DNA from: Ilumatobacteraceae bacterium
Lineage (GTDB): Bacteria; Actinomycetota; Acidimicrobiia; Acidimicrobiales; Ilumatobacteraceae
Reading direction: 5' to 3'
DNA length: 56,616 nucleotides
Assembly (NCBI GenBank): GCA_024644465.1
Contig: JAHEKY010000010.1
Span: 1-56,616, forward strand
Made by a program: the position numbers and the translations under genes. Under the pieces are notes generated by a model. The model was not told the origin of the DNA. It searched no databases and worked only from the letters and a program-made list of their open reading frames with translations. Shown piece after piece: positions 8,735 to 16,876 of this stretch; positions within the stretch are counted from its first letter, which is position 1, and every line of letters begins with the position of its first letter.

Positions 8735-8796
8735 CGTCCGGGTGTGGCGCCTCGTCGAACAGGGTCATTGGTCGATATCCGGACCGGCGGTGACAC

Positions 8797-9900
8797 GTGC
8801 AGTTGGGGACGACGCTCCGGCTCGGGCAGAGTGGACCGGTGCAGCTCGAGCCGGACCTGTGGGATCTGGCGGTCTTCTTCGTCGGGTGGTCCGCTGGTTG
8901 GCTGCTGTTGAGCAGGACCCGGCCCCTTCCCGCCGTCGTCCCCATCCGGCGCCCGGTGCCGATCGCCGTCGTCGTCCCGGCGCGCGACGAGGCCGACGTG
9001 CTGGCCGACCTGCTCGAACCGCTCGTCGACCAGCTCCGCTCCGGGGACGAACTCGTCGTCGTCGACGACCACTCGGCGGACGAGACCGCAGCGGTGGCGG
9101 CACGCTGTGGGGCGCGCGTCGTGGCGTCGGCCCCATTGCCGCCGGGTTGGCTCGGCAAGCCGCACGCCTGCTGGACCGGGGCGAATGCGACGACCGCGGC
9201 GAATCTCGTCTTCATCGACGCCGATGTCCGACCGGCCCCCGACCTCCTCGACCGTCTCCGCGTCACGCTGCGCGCCGACGCCGTCGTGTCGGTCCAGCCG
9301 TGGCATGCAACCGTCCGATTCACCGAGCAGGCATCCGTGTTGTGCAACGTCGTCGCGCTGATGGGCAGCGGCGCGTTCAGCGTGCTCGGTGACCGGATCG
9401 AGACGACGGTCGCATTCGGGCCGGTGCTCGCCGTACCGCGCGCGACATACGAGCGCGTCGGTGGGCACGCCGACGCCAGGATCCGGCAGATGCACACCGA
9501 GGACATCGGCCTCGCACAGGCGGTCGGCCGGTCGCAGCTGTTCACCGGCCGCCCCGACACGACGTTCCGGATGTACCCGCTCGGGCTGCGCCAGACGGTG
9601 CGCGGTTGGACGAGAAGCATCGCCACGGGCGCCCGCTCCACGCGCTGGTGGTTGGCCGTCGCCACGCTGGCGTGGATCTGGTCCCTGGCGGGCGGCTGGC
9701 TGGCGACACCGATCGTGTATCCGCTGAGTGCGTTGCAGGTGTGGGTCCTCGGGCGCCGGGCCGCGTCGATCCATCCGGCGACGGCGATCGCGTATCCGAT
9801 CGCGGTCGCCGTCCTGATCGTCGTCTTCGTGCGCAGCGCCGTCGCGGTCGTGCTCCGCCGCGAGGTCGAGTGGAAGGGAAGACGCGTCGACGCCCGCTGA
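8797..9900 (+). CDS. Family 2 glycosyltransferase, membrane-anchored
   Basis: Processive-type GT2 protein of 367 residues. An N-terminal hydrophobic segment (about 20-40) precedes the GT-A domain: VVVPARDEADVL, the VVVDDHSADE nucleotide loop, GWLGKPHACW, and the metal-binding FIDADVR. HTEDIGLAQ is the acceptor/catalytic acid region. Three C-terminal hydrophobic segments follow. The GWLGK feature resembles carotenoid/hopanoid-type transferases such as CrtQ or HpnB, so a lipid acceptor is plausible but unproven. Start GTG is uncertain; a second in-frame GTG lies at 8839. It is divergent from the hydrogenase operon. Confidence 0.83.
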   Translation: MQLGTTLRLGQSGPVQLEPDLWDLAVFFVGWSAGWLLLSRTRPLPAVVPIRRPVPIAVVVPARDEADVLADLLEPLVDQLRSGDELVVVDDHSADETAAVAARCGARVVASAPLPPGWLGKPHACWTGANATTAANLVFIDADVRPAPDLLDRLRVTLRADAVVSVQPWHATVRFTEQASVLCNVVALMGSGAFSVLGDRIETTVAFGPVLAVPRATYERVGGHADARIRQMHTEDIGLAQAVGRSQLFTGRPDTTFRMYPLGLRQTVRGWTRSIATGARSTRWWLAVATLAWIWSLAGGWLATPIVYPLSALQVWVLGRRAASIHPATAIAYPIAVAVLIVVFVRSAVAVVLRREVEWKGRRVDAR

Positions 9901-9927
9901 CCGTCGTTGTGATGGTTGAATGACCTG

Positions 9928-10437
9928 ATGACGCTCGTCCGCACCACCCGTCTGGCCGCGGCGCTCGCTGCGACGTGTCTGCTCGGGGCGGTTCCGTCCG
10001 GCATCGTCGACGCTCACGACGACATCGAATCGTCCGATCCCGCCCACCAGTCCCAGTTCGACGACCCGATCAGCACCGTCACGATCAACTTCGACGAACC
10101 GGTCGGCAACGTCGAGCTCGCGCTGATCGGGCCCGACGACCGCGACGTGCCGGCGACGGTCACGAAGGTGTCGGACACCGAAGCACAGCTCGACTTCGAC
10201 GAGCTGTCGAAGGAGGGCGAGTACCTCGTGCGCTACCTCGCCGAGGCCGACGGGCACCTCGTGGCCGGCGCGATCACGTTCGTCTACGGCTCTCGCGCCG
10301 GCGCCGGTGCCGGTGCGACGACCTGGGTTCTCTTCGGCGTCGCGGCGATCGCCATCCTCGCTGCCGGCGCGTACGCAACCTTGCGCCGCGCGCGAGGTGT
10401 CGACGATGTGGACCAGGATCCCGCAGTCGTCGGCTAG
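9928..10437 (+). CDS. CopC-domain copper-resistance-like exported protein
   Basis: Protein of 169 residues with a signal peptide (hydrophobic core around 8-25, cleavage near VDAH), then a CopC fold: DAHDDIESSDPA at its start, TVTINFDEPV, and LVRYLAEADGHLVAGAITF at its end. A C-terminal transmembrane helix (TTWVLFGVAAIAILAAGAYA) and a basic stop-transfer segment anchor it with the copper-binding face outside. His1-type and Asp/His residues are present (HDD at the predicted mature N-terminus). It lies 27 bases after the glycosyltransferase. A role in periplasmic copper handling fits the nearby copper-dependent oxidase but is inferred. Confidence 0.8.
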   Translation: MTLVRTTRLAAALAATCLLGAVPSGIVDAHDDIESSDPAHQSQFDDPISTVTINFDEPVGNVELALIGPDDRDVPATVTKVSDTEAQLDFDELSKEGEYLVRYLAEADGHLVAGAITFVYGSRAGAGAGATTWVLFGVAAIAILAAGAYATLRRARGVDDVDQDPAVVG

Positions 10438-10449
10438 AGATTTCGACCG

Positions 10450-11427
10450 TCAGGTCACGTCGATCAGGATCTTGCCGACGTTCGCGTTCGACTCCATGTA
10501 TTCGTGCGCAGCCGGGAGTTGCTCGAACGGGTAGCGCGAATCGATCACGGGCCGCAGGGCGCCGGCCTCGAACAACGGGATGATCTCGTCGATGAAGCGC
10601 TGCATCAACGCGATCTTGCGCTCGACCGGCCGGGACCGCAGCGTCGTGCCGATCCAGGTGACTCGCTTCATCAGCAGCAGGCCCATGTTGACCGGCGCCG
10701 AGCCGCCCCCCATCAAGCCGACCTGCACGATCGTGCCGTCGGTGCGCACCGCTTTGAGGTTGCGATCCGCCTCGTCTCCGCCGACGACGTCGAGGATCAC
10801 GTCGACACCGGCGGGTACGGCGTCGGCGAGAGCACCCAGCCAGTCGGCCGGGCTGCGCTCCAGCACGACATCGGCACCGAGGTCGCGGCACGCATCGGCC
10901 TTGCCGGCCGAGCACGTGACCGCGATCCGAGCCCCGATCGCCTTCGCGATCTGGATCCCCGCAGTGCCGACGCCGGACGCGCCCGCATGGATCAGGCCCC
11001 ATCGGCCCGACGTGAGGCCCCCCTGCACCACGAGTGCGTCCCACGCCGTGAGGAACACCTCGGCGATCGCGGCAGCGTCCGCCAGCGGGACCGTCGACGG
11101 GACGGGGAGCGCCTGGCGGCTGTGGGTGACGACCTTCTCCGCGTAGCACCCGCCGGCTTCGATGCCCATGACCTGGTCGCCGACCGACCAGCCCGTCACG
11201 TCCGCGCCGACCTCGGCGACGGTGCCGGCGTACTCCAGGCCGGGGATCTCGATGTCGCGCTGCCGCGGATCGGCGTACAGGCCCATCCGCTGCAGCGTGT
11301 CTGCCCGATTCAGCGCCGTGTGGGCCACCGCGACGACGATGTCGTCGGGGCCCGGCGTCGGATCCGGCACCTCCTCGATCTGCAGGACATCGGGGCCACC
11401 GTGTTCGCGAAGGACGACTGCGCGCAT
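10450..11427 (-). CDS. NADPH:quinone oxidoreductase, MDR superfamily
   Basis: Medium-chain dehydrogenase/reductase of 325 residues without the catalytic zinc cysteines, of the QOR/zeta-crystallin type. The N-terminal catalytic fold is MRAVVLREHGGPDVLQ and NRADTLQRMGLY; the Rossmann domain has HAGASGVGTAGIQIAKAIG, and the C-terminal strand is KILIDVT. Such enzymes reduce quinones or enoyl compounds with NADPH. It converges on the CopC-like gene with a 12-base gap. Confidence 0.85.
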   Translation of the reverse strand: MRAVVLREHGGPDVLQIEEVPDPTPGPDDIVVAVAHTALNRADTLQRMGLYADPRQRDIEIPGLEYAGTVAEVGADVTGWSVGDQVMGIEAGGCYAEKVVTHSRQALPVPSTVPLADAAAIAEVFLTAWDALVVQGGLTSGRWGLIHAGASGVGTAGIQIAKAIGARIAVTCSAGKADACRDLGADVVLERSPADWLGALADAVPAGVDVILDVVGGDEADRNLKAVRTDGTIVQVGLMGGGSAPVNMGLLLMKRVTWIGTTLRSRPVERKIALMQRFIDEIIPLFEAGALRPVIDSRYPFEQLPAAHEYMESNANVGKILIDVT

Positions 11428-11479
11428 GGAGGCAAGCTAGTGGTTCCGTGCGAATCGCCTGGATTCGGTCGACGGAGGC

Positions 11480-11516
11480 GGCGTCCGGGTTCGGAACCTC
11501 ATCGAACCCGGACGCC
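11480..11516. terminator. Hairpin in the orn-quinone reductase gap
   Basis: Perfect 14-base arms (GGCGTCCGGGTTCG and its complement) with a 9-base loop lie in the 220-base gap between the oligoribonuclease stop and the quinone reductase start. There is no U-tract on either strand. It could end orn transcription on the minus strand. The rest of the gap shows no gene. Confidence 0.4.
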
Positions 11517-11647
11517 GGACCGTGGCCTTGCAGCGCCGGTCCCCCGAAAGACGCACCGCGACCCACCGAAGTCGCGGCGTTCGGTCGGCGGCGTCACGCT
11601 CCGAACGCGGCTCGCGCACGTGCGTCACGCACGCAGACGCGGGGCGG

Positions 11648-12229
11648 TCACTCCGACTCGTCGTCCGCCGCGGCCGCGATCGCGGCCGGATCGACGAAGA
11701 CCATCGTGCGGTAGTACTCCAATTCGCGGATCGACTCCCGGATGTCGTCGAGCGCCCGGTGCAGCCCCTGACCGCGCGGGCGCTGCACGTCGATGTCCGG
11801 GTACCACCGCTTGACGAGCTCCTTGACGCTCGACACGTCGATCGACCGGTAGTGGAGATGGTTCTCGATCTCCGGGAGATACGCCGCCAGGAAGCGCCGA
11901 TCCGTGCCGATCGAGTTGCCGCACAGCGGGACGGTCACCGGTTCCGGCACGTGCTGCTTGATGAACTCCAGCGTGGCCGCGCCTGCATCTTCGAGCGTGA
12001 CCTCCGACGCCTTGATCAGGTCGAGCAGCCCGGAGCGGCTGTGCATCTCGACGACGAACGGATCCATCGAGGCGAGCTGCTCGTCGGTCGCGTGGATCAC
12101 GAGATCCGGGCCCTCGGCGATGATCGCGAGCTCATCGTCGGTGATCAGTGTCGCGATCTCCACGATCGCGTCGCGCGTGTGGTCCAGGCCGGTCATCTCC
12201 AGGTCCATCCACACGAGCATCGGGAGCAT
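11648..12229 (-). CDS. orn: Oligoribonuclease
   Basis: DEDDh 3'-5' exonuclease that degrades di- to pentanucleotides left by other RNases and finishes breakdown of pGpG from c-di-GMP. At 193 residues it is the normal length. The metal-binding residues are in WMDLEMTGLD, GNSIGTDRRFL, the YRSIDVS segment and HRALDDIRESI. The ATG at 12229 is used; another at 12220 would remove three residues. A divergent gene starts 73 bases away. Confidence 0.95.
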   Translation of the reverse strand: MLPMLVWMDLEMTGLDHTRDAIVEIATLITDDELAIIAEGPDLVIHATDEQLASMDPFVVEMHSRSGLLDLIKASEVTLEDAGAATLEFIKQHVPEPVTVPLCGNSIGTDRRFLAAYLPEIENHLHYRSIDVSSVKELVKRWYPDIDVQRPRGQGLHRALDDIRESIRELEYYRTMVFVDPAAIAAAADDESE

Positions 12230-12302
12230 CGTAGAGCACCACCCACCCCGCAGGGCCGGACCCCGACTCGCAGTTCTCCACCCGCTCGGACAGTATGGGC
12301 CC

Positions 12303-12917
12303 ATGGCGGAGTTCGCCGCGATCCTCAATGCGCCGGGCGTCGACGAGACGTGCGAGCTGCGCAGCCAGGTCGGGTTCATGGCGTACCACGGCGGCAACCT
12401 CGAGCTGATGACCGACGTGATCGCGTCCCGCGCCGCGGAACGCGCCGGCGCGTCGTACTACGGCGTCGTGCAGCCGGTGCCGATGCGCCAACACCTGCCG
12501 TCGATCAAGGTCCGACCTGCCGAGTCACCCCGCCTCGCAGCGTTCATCGAGCACATCGACATCGTCGTGACCGTGCACGGCTTCGGTCGGCGGGGGATGT
12601 TCACCTCACTGCTGCTCGGTGGCGGCAACCGTGCGTTCGCGGGCCATGTCGGCGATGCGCTGCGCCGGGTGCTGCCCGCCTACGACATCGTCACCGACAT
12701 CGACGCAATCCCCAAGCCGCTACGCGGGTTGCACCCCCACAACCCGGTGAACCTGCCCCGACAGGGCGGCGTCCAGATCGAGTTGCCGCCGCGCGTCCGT
12801 GGTTCGAGCCCGCTGTGGTGGGACTGGGAGGGGCCAGGGCTGACCCCGCACACCGACGCGCTGATCGACGGTCTCGTCGACGCTGCGACGGCGTGGGCGG
12901 ACGTCGACGCCGGTTAA
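12303..12917 (+). CDS. Poly-gamma-glutamate hydrolase-like (phage PGA hydrolase family)
   Basis: Protein of 204 residues with the zinc-peptidase-like pattern of the Gamma_PGA_hydro family (Bacillus YmaC and phage PghP relatives): MAYHGGNLELMTD near residue 25 gives the His and Glu ligands, and VVTVHGFGRRG supplies a second histidine segment. GLHPHNPVN contributes another pair of histidines. No signal peptide is visible, so a cytoplasmic or lysis-released enzyme is likely. The natural substrate in actinobacteria is unknown. Its stop codon shares a TTAA palindrome with the stop of the convergent histidine kinase gene. Confidence 0.7.
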   Translation: MAEFAAILNAPGVDETCELRSQVGFMAYHGGNLELMTDVIASRAAERAGASYYGVVQPVPMRQHLPSIKVRPAESPRLAAFIEHIDIVVTVHGFGRRGMFTSLLLGGGNRAFAGHVGDALRRVLPAYDIVTDIDAIPKPLRGLHPHNPVNLPRQGGVQIELPPRVRGSSPLWWDWEGPGLTPHTDALIDGLVDAATAWADVDAG

Positions 12918-13996
12918 CGGGGCGCGGTCGGCAGCGAGATCACGATTTCGCCGCCCGGGCCGTTGCCGATCGCCACGTTGCCGTGATGGGCGGTGACGAT
13001 GCCGCGAGCGATCGAGAGCCCGAGGCCCGCGGTGCCGGTGCGTGTGTCGCGGGCCGGGTCGGCTCGGGTGAACGGTTCGAACGCGCGGTCGCGGAACTCG
13101 ACGGGGAAACCGAGGCCTTCGTCGTGGACCCGCAGCACGACGTGATCGCCTTCCCGCACGATCTGGACGAGCACGACCGAGCCATCGGGGGCGTGACGGA
13201 TCGCGTTGTCGAGCAGGTTGCGGATGACGCGGGCGAGCTGGGATCCGTCCGCGTCGACCATCACCCGCTCGGTCGCTTCGAGCAGCAGCTTGATCCCGCG
13301 AGTCTCGGCGAGCGGCCGCACGATCTCCATCGACTCGTCGGCGAGTTCGGTGAGGTCGAGCCGGGCGCGGTCGAGTTGCAGGGTTCCGCTGATCAGCTGC
13401 GTGTGCAACTGGAGGTCATCGACGAGCGACGACAGCGCCCGCACCTGCCGCTCCATGCCCGCGAGATACAGGTCGGGGTCGTCGGCGACGCCGTCACGGA
13501 TCGCCTCGACCGCAGCGCGCAGGGCTGCGAGCGGCGTCCGGAGATCGTGGGAGATCGACGACAGCATCAGCGACCGCTCCCGCTCGACCGCGTCGAGGCG
13601 GTCGACCATCAGGTCGAACATCTCGGCGGCCTCGCCGAGCTCGTCGTTGCGCACGACGCCGGTCCGGGCGGACAGGTCGCCGTCGGCGACGCGCATCGCC
13701 GCGTCGCAGATCCGCTTCGCATCCCGCGCGACCGGGCGCGCCATCAGCATCGCGACCATCGCTGCGCCGAGCACCGCAGGCACGAGGACCTTCATCAGCA
13801 GGTCGAGGTCGTGCGCGTTGATGAACATCGCGTTCGCCGCGACGGCGATCATCAGAATCGCCACGCCGAGCACGGCGAGCGTCGCTCCGACGAAGCGCCG
13901 GCCGAGCCGGTTCATGCGATGGGCCTTGTGGCCGATCGCGCGCATCTCGGCCGCATTGGGCACGAGCGGATCCACGGGACTCGTCGGCGTCGTCAT
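12914..13996 (-). CDS. Membrane sensor histidine kinase
   Basis: Sensor kinase of 360 residues. Two transmembrane helices (about 34-56 and 68-87) bracket a very short extracytoplasmic loop, so sensing is probably within the membrane or internal. A HAMP domain follows, then HisKA with His150 in SSISHDLRTPLA. The ATP-binding domain has the N box NLLDNAIRHA, G1 VHDEGLGF and G2 GTAGLGLSIA, so it looks active. It is coupled to its response regulator by an ATGA overlap. Ligand and regulon are unknown. Confidence 0.92.
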   Translation of the reverse strand: MTTPTSPVDPLVPNAAEMRAIGHKAHRMNRLGRRFVGATLAVLGVAILMIAVAANAMFINAHDLDLLMKVLVPAVLGAAMVAMLMARPVARDAKRICDAAMRVADGDLSARTGVVRNDELGEAAEMFDLMVDRLDAVERERSLMLSSISHDLRTPLAALRAAVEAIRDGVADDPDLYLAGMERQVRALSSLVDDLQLHTQLISGTLQLDRARLDLTELADESMEIVRPLAETRGIKLLLEATERVMVDADGSQLARVIRNLLDNAIRHAPDGSVVLVQIVREGDHVVLRVHDEGLGFPVEFRDRAFEPFTRADPARDTRTGTAGLGLSIARGIVTAHHGNVAIGNGPGGEIVISLPTAPR

Positions 13997-14676
13997 GACT
14001 CGAACCGGTAGCCCACGCCCCAGACGGTGGTGATCCAGCGGGGGTGTTCGGGGTCGCTCTCGATCTTGTTGCGGATGCGGCGGACGTGCACGGTGACGGT
14101 CGCGGGGTCCTGCCAGTCGGGCGACGACTGCCAGACCGACTCGAGGAGCTGGGCGCGCGAGAACACCTGGCGCGGAGAACGCGCGAGGAACAGCAGCACG
14201 TCGAACTCCTTCGGGGTCATCTCGATGACCTTGCCGTCGAGCGTGACGTCCCGGCTGAGCGGGTCGATCTCCAGCCCGTCGAACGTCAGCGTCGCAGGGG
14301 TGTCGTCCTGGCGGCCGACGGTGCGGCGCAGCACGCCGTTGACCCGGGCCGCGAGTTCGCGGGGTGAGAACGGTTTGACGACGTAGTCGTCGGCGCCGAG
14401 CTCCAGCCCGGAGACGCGATCGGATTCTTCGGCCCGCGCAGTGAGCATGATCACGGGAATCGAACTCACCGCGCGGACGCGACGGAGGATGTCCAGCCCG
14501 TTCACACCGGGCAGCATCATGTCGAGCACGACGAGGTCGGGCGGGTCGGCATCGAGCAGTTCGAGCGCGTGGTGTCCGTCGGCGGCCTCGGCGACCTCGT
14601 GGCCGTCACGGCGCAGATATCCGGCGACGACTTCGCGAACGGTTGGTTCGTCGTCGACCACCAGAACCTTCGTCAT
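13993..14676 (-). CDS. OmpR/PhoB-type response regulator
   Basis: Two-domain response regulator of 227 residues. The receiver has acidic residues in VVDDE, phosphoacceptor Asp52 in VVLDMMLPG, the switch Thr in MLTAR, and Lys101 in VVKPFSPRE. The winged-helix DNA-binding domain (about 130-227) ends in VTVHVRRIRNKIE and TVWGVGYRFES, the usual C-terminal hairpin. It is the first gene of the two-component operon and overlaps the kinase gene. Confidence 0.93.
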   Translation of the reverse strand: MTKVLVVDDEPTVREVVAGYLRRDGHEVAEAADGHHALELLDADPPDLVVLDMMLPGVNGLDILRRVRAVSSIPVIMLTARAEESDRVSGLELGADDYVVKPFSPRELAARVNGVLRRTVGRQDDTPATLTFDGLEIDPLSRDVTLDGKVIEMTPKEFDVLLFLARSPRQVFSRAQLLESVWQSSPDWQDPATVTVHVRRIRNKIESDPEHPRWITTVWGVGYRFES

Positions 14677-14791
14677 GGCACCAGCCTCGCTCGTCGGCCC
14701 GTGCGGTTCAACCCGCCCGGTTCCAGTTTCTCGTTTCGTTCGACCGCAGATCGGCGGCCAGCAGGTGGCGATCCGCCGTCGAACGGCTCGA

Positions 14792-15445
14792 TCAGGGTGC
14801 GATTCGCTCGATCACCCACCGGCTTGCGTCGCGCCGATAGCGCAGCCGATCGTGGAGCCGGCTCGGCCGACCCTGCCAGAACTCCCAGGTCTCCGGCACG
14901 AGTCGCCAGCCTCCCCAATCGTCCGGTCGGGGCAGCGCAGTTCGGTCCGCGAACCGCTCCTCGGTGGCGGCGACGAGCCGGTCGAGGGCCGCGCGGTCGG
15001 CGATCACCTCGCTCTGCGGAGATGACCACGCCCCGATCTGCGACCCGCGTGGCCGCGAGGCGAAGTACGCGTCGTTCTCCTCTGCCGACAACCGCTCGAG
15101 CCGGCCGCGGGCACGTACCTGGCGGTGCAGGTCGAGCCATCCGAACGTCGCCGACCCGGCCGGGTGCACGTCGAGTTGGCGGCTCTTCGCCGACCGGTAG
15201 TTGGTGAAGAAGTCGAACCCGAGCCCGCCGGCGCCGCGTACGAGGACGATCCGGGCGTCGGGCACGCCGTCGAGGCCGATCGTCGACAACGTCATCGCGT
15301 TCGGTTCGGCGATGCCGACGGCGAGGGCCTCGTCGTGCCAGCGCTGCCACTGGACGAGCGGATCTGGATCGAGATCGTGGACGTCGATCCCCGCCGTCTC
15401 GTACTGCGTCCGTCGGTCCCGGATCGAGTCACTCATCGCGGCCAT
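14792..15445 (-). CDS. pdxH: Pyridoxamine 5'-phosphate oxidase
   Basis: FMN enzyme that oxidises PNP and PMP to pyridoxal 5'-phosphate. The product has 217 residues, normal for the family. Recognisable pieces are NAMTLSTIG, DARIVLVRG (FMN contacts), FFTNYRSAKSRQL, the segment QVRARGRLERLS, SRPRGSQIGAW and the conserved C-terminus RLHDRLRYRRD. An alternative ATG three codons downstream is possible. A 115-base gap separates it from the response regulator and shows nothing notable. Confidence 0.95.
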   Translation of the reverse strand: MAAMSDSIRDRRTQYETAGIDVHDLDPDPLVQWQRWHDEALAVGIAEPNAMTLSTIGLDGVPDARIVLVRGAGGLGFDFFTNYRSAKSRQLDVHPAGSATFGWLDLHRQVRARGRLERLSAEENDAYFASRPRGSQIGAWSSPQSEVIADRAALDRLVAATEERFADRTALPRPDDWGGWRLVPETWEFWQGRPSRLHDRLRYRRDASRWVIERIAP

Positions 15446-15462
15446 CGTCTCACGACCGCCAC

Positions 15463-15530
15463 CGACAAAGTTGTGTCAGACACAACTTTGTCGTGGGCGG
15501 CCGAACGTCGAAGTTGTGTCTGACACAACT
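15463..15530. repeat. Tandem palindromes at the serS 3' end (REP-like)
   Basis: Two palindromes carry the same core. The first (15463-15493) has 15-base arms around a single A and contains AGTTGTGTCAGACACAACT. The second (15512-15530) is AGTTGTGTCTGACACAACT and its last two bases are part of the serS stop codon. Only 18 bases separate them. The core GTGTCTGACAC resembles the palindrome after cdd at 53210-53247. They could act as bidirectional terminators, REP elements or operator sites for pdxH-distal transcription. Confidence 0.75.
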
Positions 15531-16833
15531 ATGACTCGATCGTCGTGAGGCCGCGCATGTACGGATGGAGCACCTCGGGGATGGTGATGCTGCCGTCCTC
15601 GTTGCGGTGGTTCTCGATGATCGCGGCCCACACCCGCGGCACGGCGAGTGCCGAGCCGTTGAGGGTGTGCGCGAACTCGGTGCCCTTGACCGGGCGACCG
15701 TCGGCATCGTGCCGCCGGAACCGGATGTTGGCGCGACGTGCCTGGTAGTCCCCGAGCCAGCTGATCGACGACACCTCGAGCCACGCGTCGGCGCCCGGCG
15801 CGTACACCTCGACGTCGAAGCTGCGGTAATGGCTCTGGCCGAGGTCGCCGGTGCAGATCTCGATCACGCGATACGGCAGCCCGAGGCCGGCGATCGCGCG
15901 CTCGGCGCGCTGCACCATGTCACCGAGCAGCTCCGGGGCAACCGATGGTGTCGCGTAGGCCATCAACTCGACCTTGTCGAACTCGTGCGTGCGGAGCATC
16001 CCGCGGGTGTCGCGCCCGGCGGACCCGGCTTCGCGCCGGTAGGACGAGCTGGAGGCCATCAGCCGGATCGGCAGCTCGTGGTCGTCGAGGATCTCGTCGG
16101 CGTAGATCGACGTCAGTGGCGCCTCGGCGGTCGGGCTGGCCCAGAGGTCGTCGCGCTCGATCGCGTAGGCGTCGTCCGCGAACTTCGGCAGCTGCCCCGT
16201 CGCGGTCAGCGTCGCGGTGCTGACGAGCGACGGCGCGCGGACCTCCTCGTGCGCGTCGGCGTTCAGGTCGAGCCCGTACTGGCACAGCGCACGCGCGAGC
16301 GTCGCCCCGGCACCGCGCTGCATCGTGAACATCGCACCGCTGATCTTGACCGCCCGCTCGTTGTCGAGGATTCCCAACTGCGTCGCCGCCTCCCAGTGGG
16401 GAACACGCTTCCACTCCGGGAACGAGTCGGGAAGCCCGATCGGCCCGGTGACGACCGGATTGTCGGCATCGGAGGCGCCGTCCGCGGCGTCCGCGTGCGG
16501 CGTGTTCGGGATGCCGAGCAGGAGGTCGTGCAAGCGTTGCGCCAGGTCGTCGTACTCGGTGTCGAGTGCCTTCTCGGCGGCGCCGAATTCACGGCTCTCC
16601 GCCTGGAGCGCCTCCGCCTCCTCGACACGTCCGTCCCGGCGGAGCGCGCCGACCTCCTTCGACACCGCATTGACCTTCGCGCGGAGGTCATCGCGCTCTC
16701 CCTGGATCTCCCGGAGGCGTGCGTCGAGCTCGGCCGCACTCGCGAGGTCGGCGAGGATGGCGGCTGAGCCGCGACGCGCGAGCGAGGCGTGTACCGCGTC
16801 GTAGTCGGTCCGCAGCAGCCGTTGGTCGATCAT
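15529..16833 (-). CDS. serS: Seryl-tRNA synthetase
   Basis: Class II aminoacyl-tRNA synthetase of 434 residues that charges tRNA-Ser. The N-terminal long coiled-coil arm (about 30-105, rich in Arg, Glu and Ala) contacts tRNA. Motif 2 is seen as SSYRREAGSAGRDTRGMLR and motif 3 as NGSALAVPRVWAAIIENH. The start MIDQRLLRTDYDAV is the usual SerRS N-terminus. The stop codon overlaps the downstream palindrome cluster. Confidence 0.96.
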   Translation of the reverse strand: MIDQRLLRTDYDAVHASLARRGSAAILADLASAAELDARLREIQGERDDLRAKVNAVSKEVGALRRDGRVEEAEALQAESREFGAAEKALDTEYDDLAQRLHDLLLGIPNTPHADAADGASDADNPVVTGPIGLPDSFPEWKRVPHWEAATQLGILDNERAVKISGAMFTMQRGAGATLARALCQYGLDLNADAHEEVRAPSLVSTATLTATGQLPKFADDAYAIERDDLWASPTAEAPLTSIYADEILDDHELPIRLMASSSSYRREAGSAGRDTRGMLRTHEFDKVELMAYATPSVAPELLGDMVQRAERAIAGLGLPYRVIEICTGDLGQSHYRSFDVEVYAPGADAWLEVSSISWLGDYQARRANIRFRRHDADGRPVKGTEFAHTLNGSALAVPRVWAAIIENHRNEDGSITIPEVLHPYMRGLTTIES

Positions 16834-16876
16834 GGGCGGTGAGGATACTGCCGGCGGCGCATCGCGGCCCGGCCGG

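Noticed and set aside
8797-9900. Carotenoid glycosyltransferase CrtQ as a firm call
   Set aside because: One short GWLGK motif is similar, but no carotenoid genes are nearby, so only the GT2 family was assigned.
12303-12917. Prophage remnant suggested by the PGA-hydrolase-like gene
   Set aside because: No integrase, portal, terminase, tail or attachment-site repeats occur nearby and base composition is unchanged.
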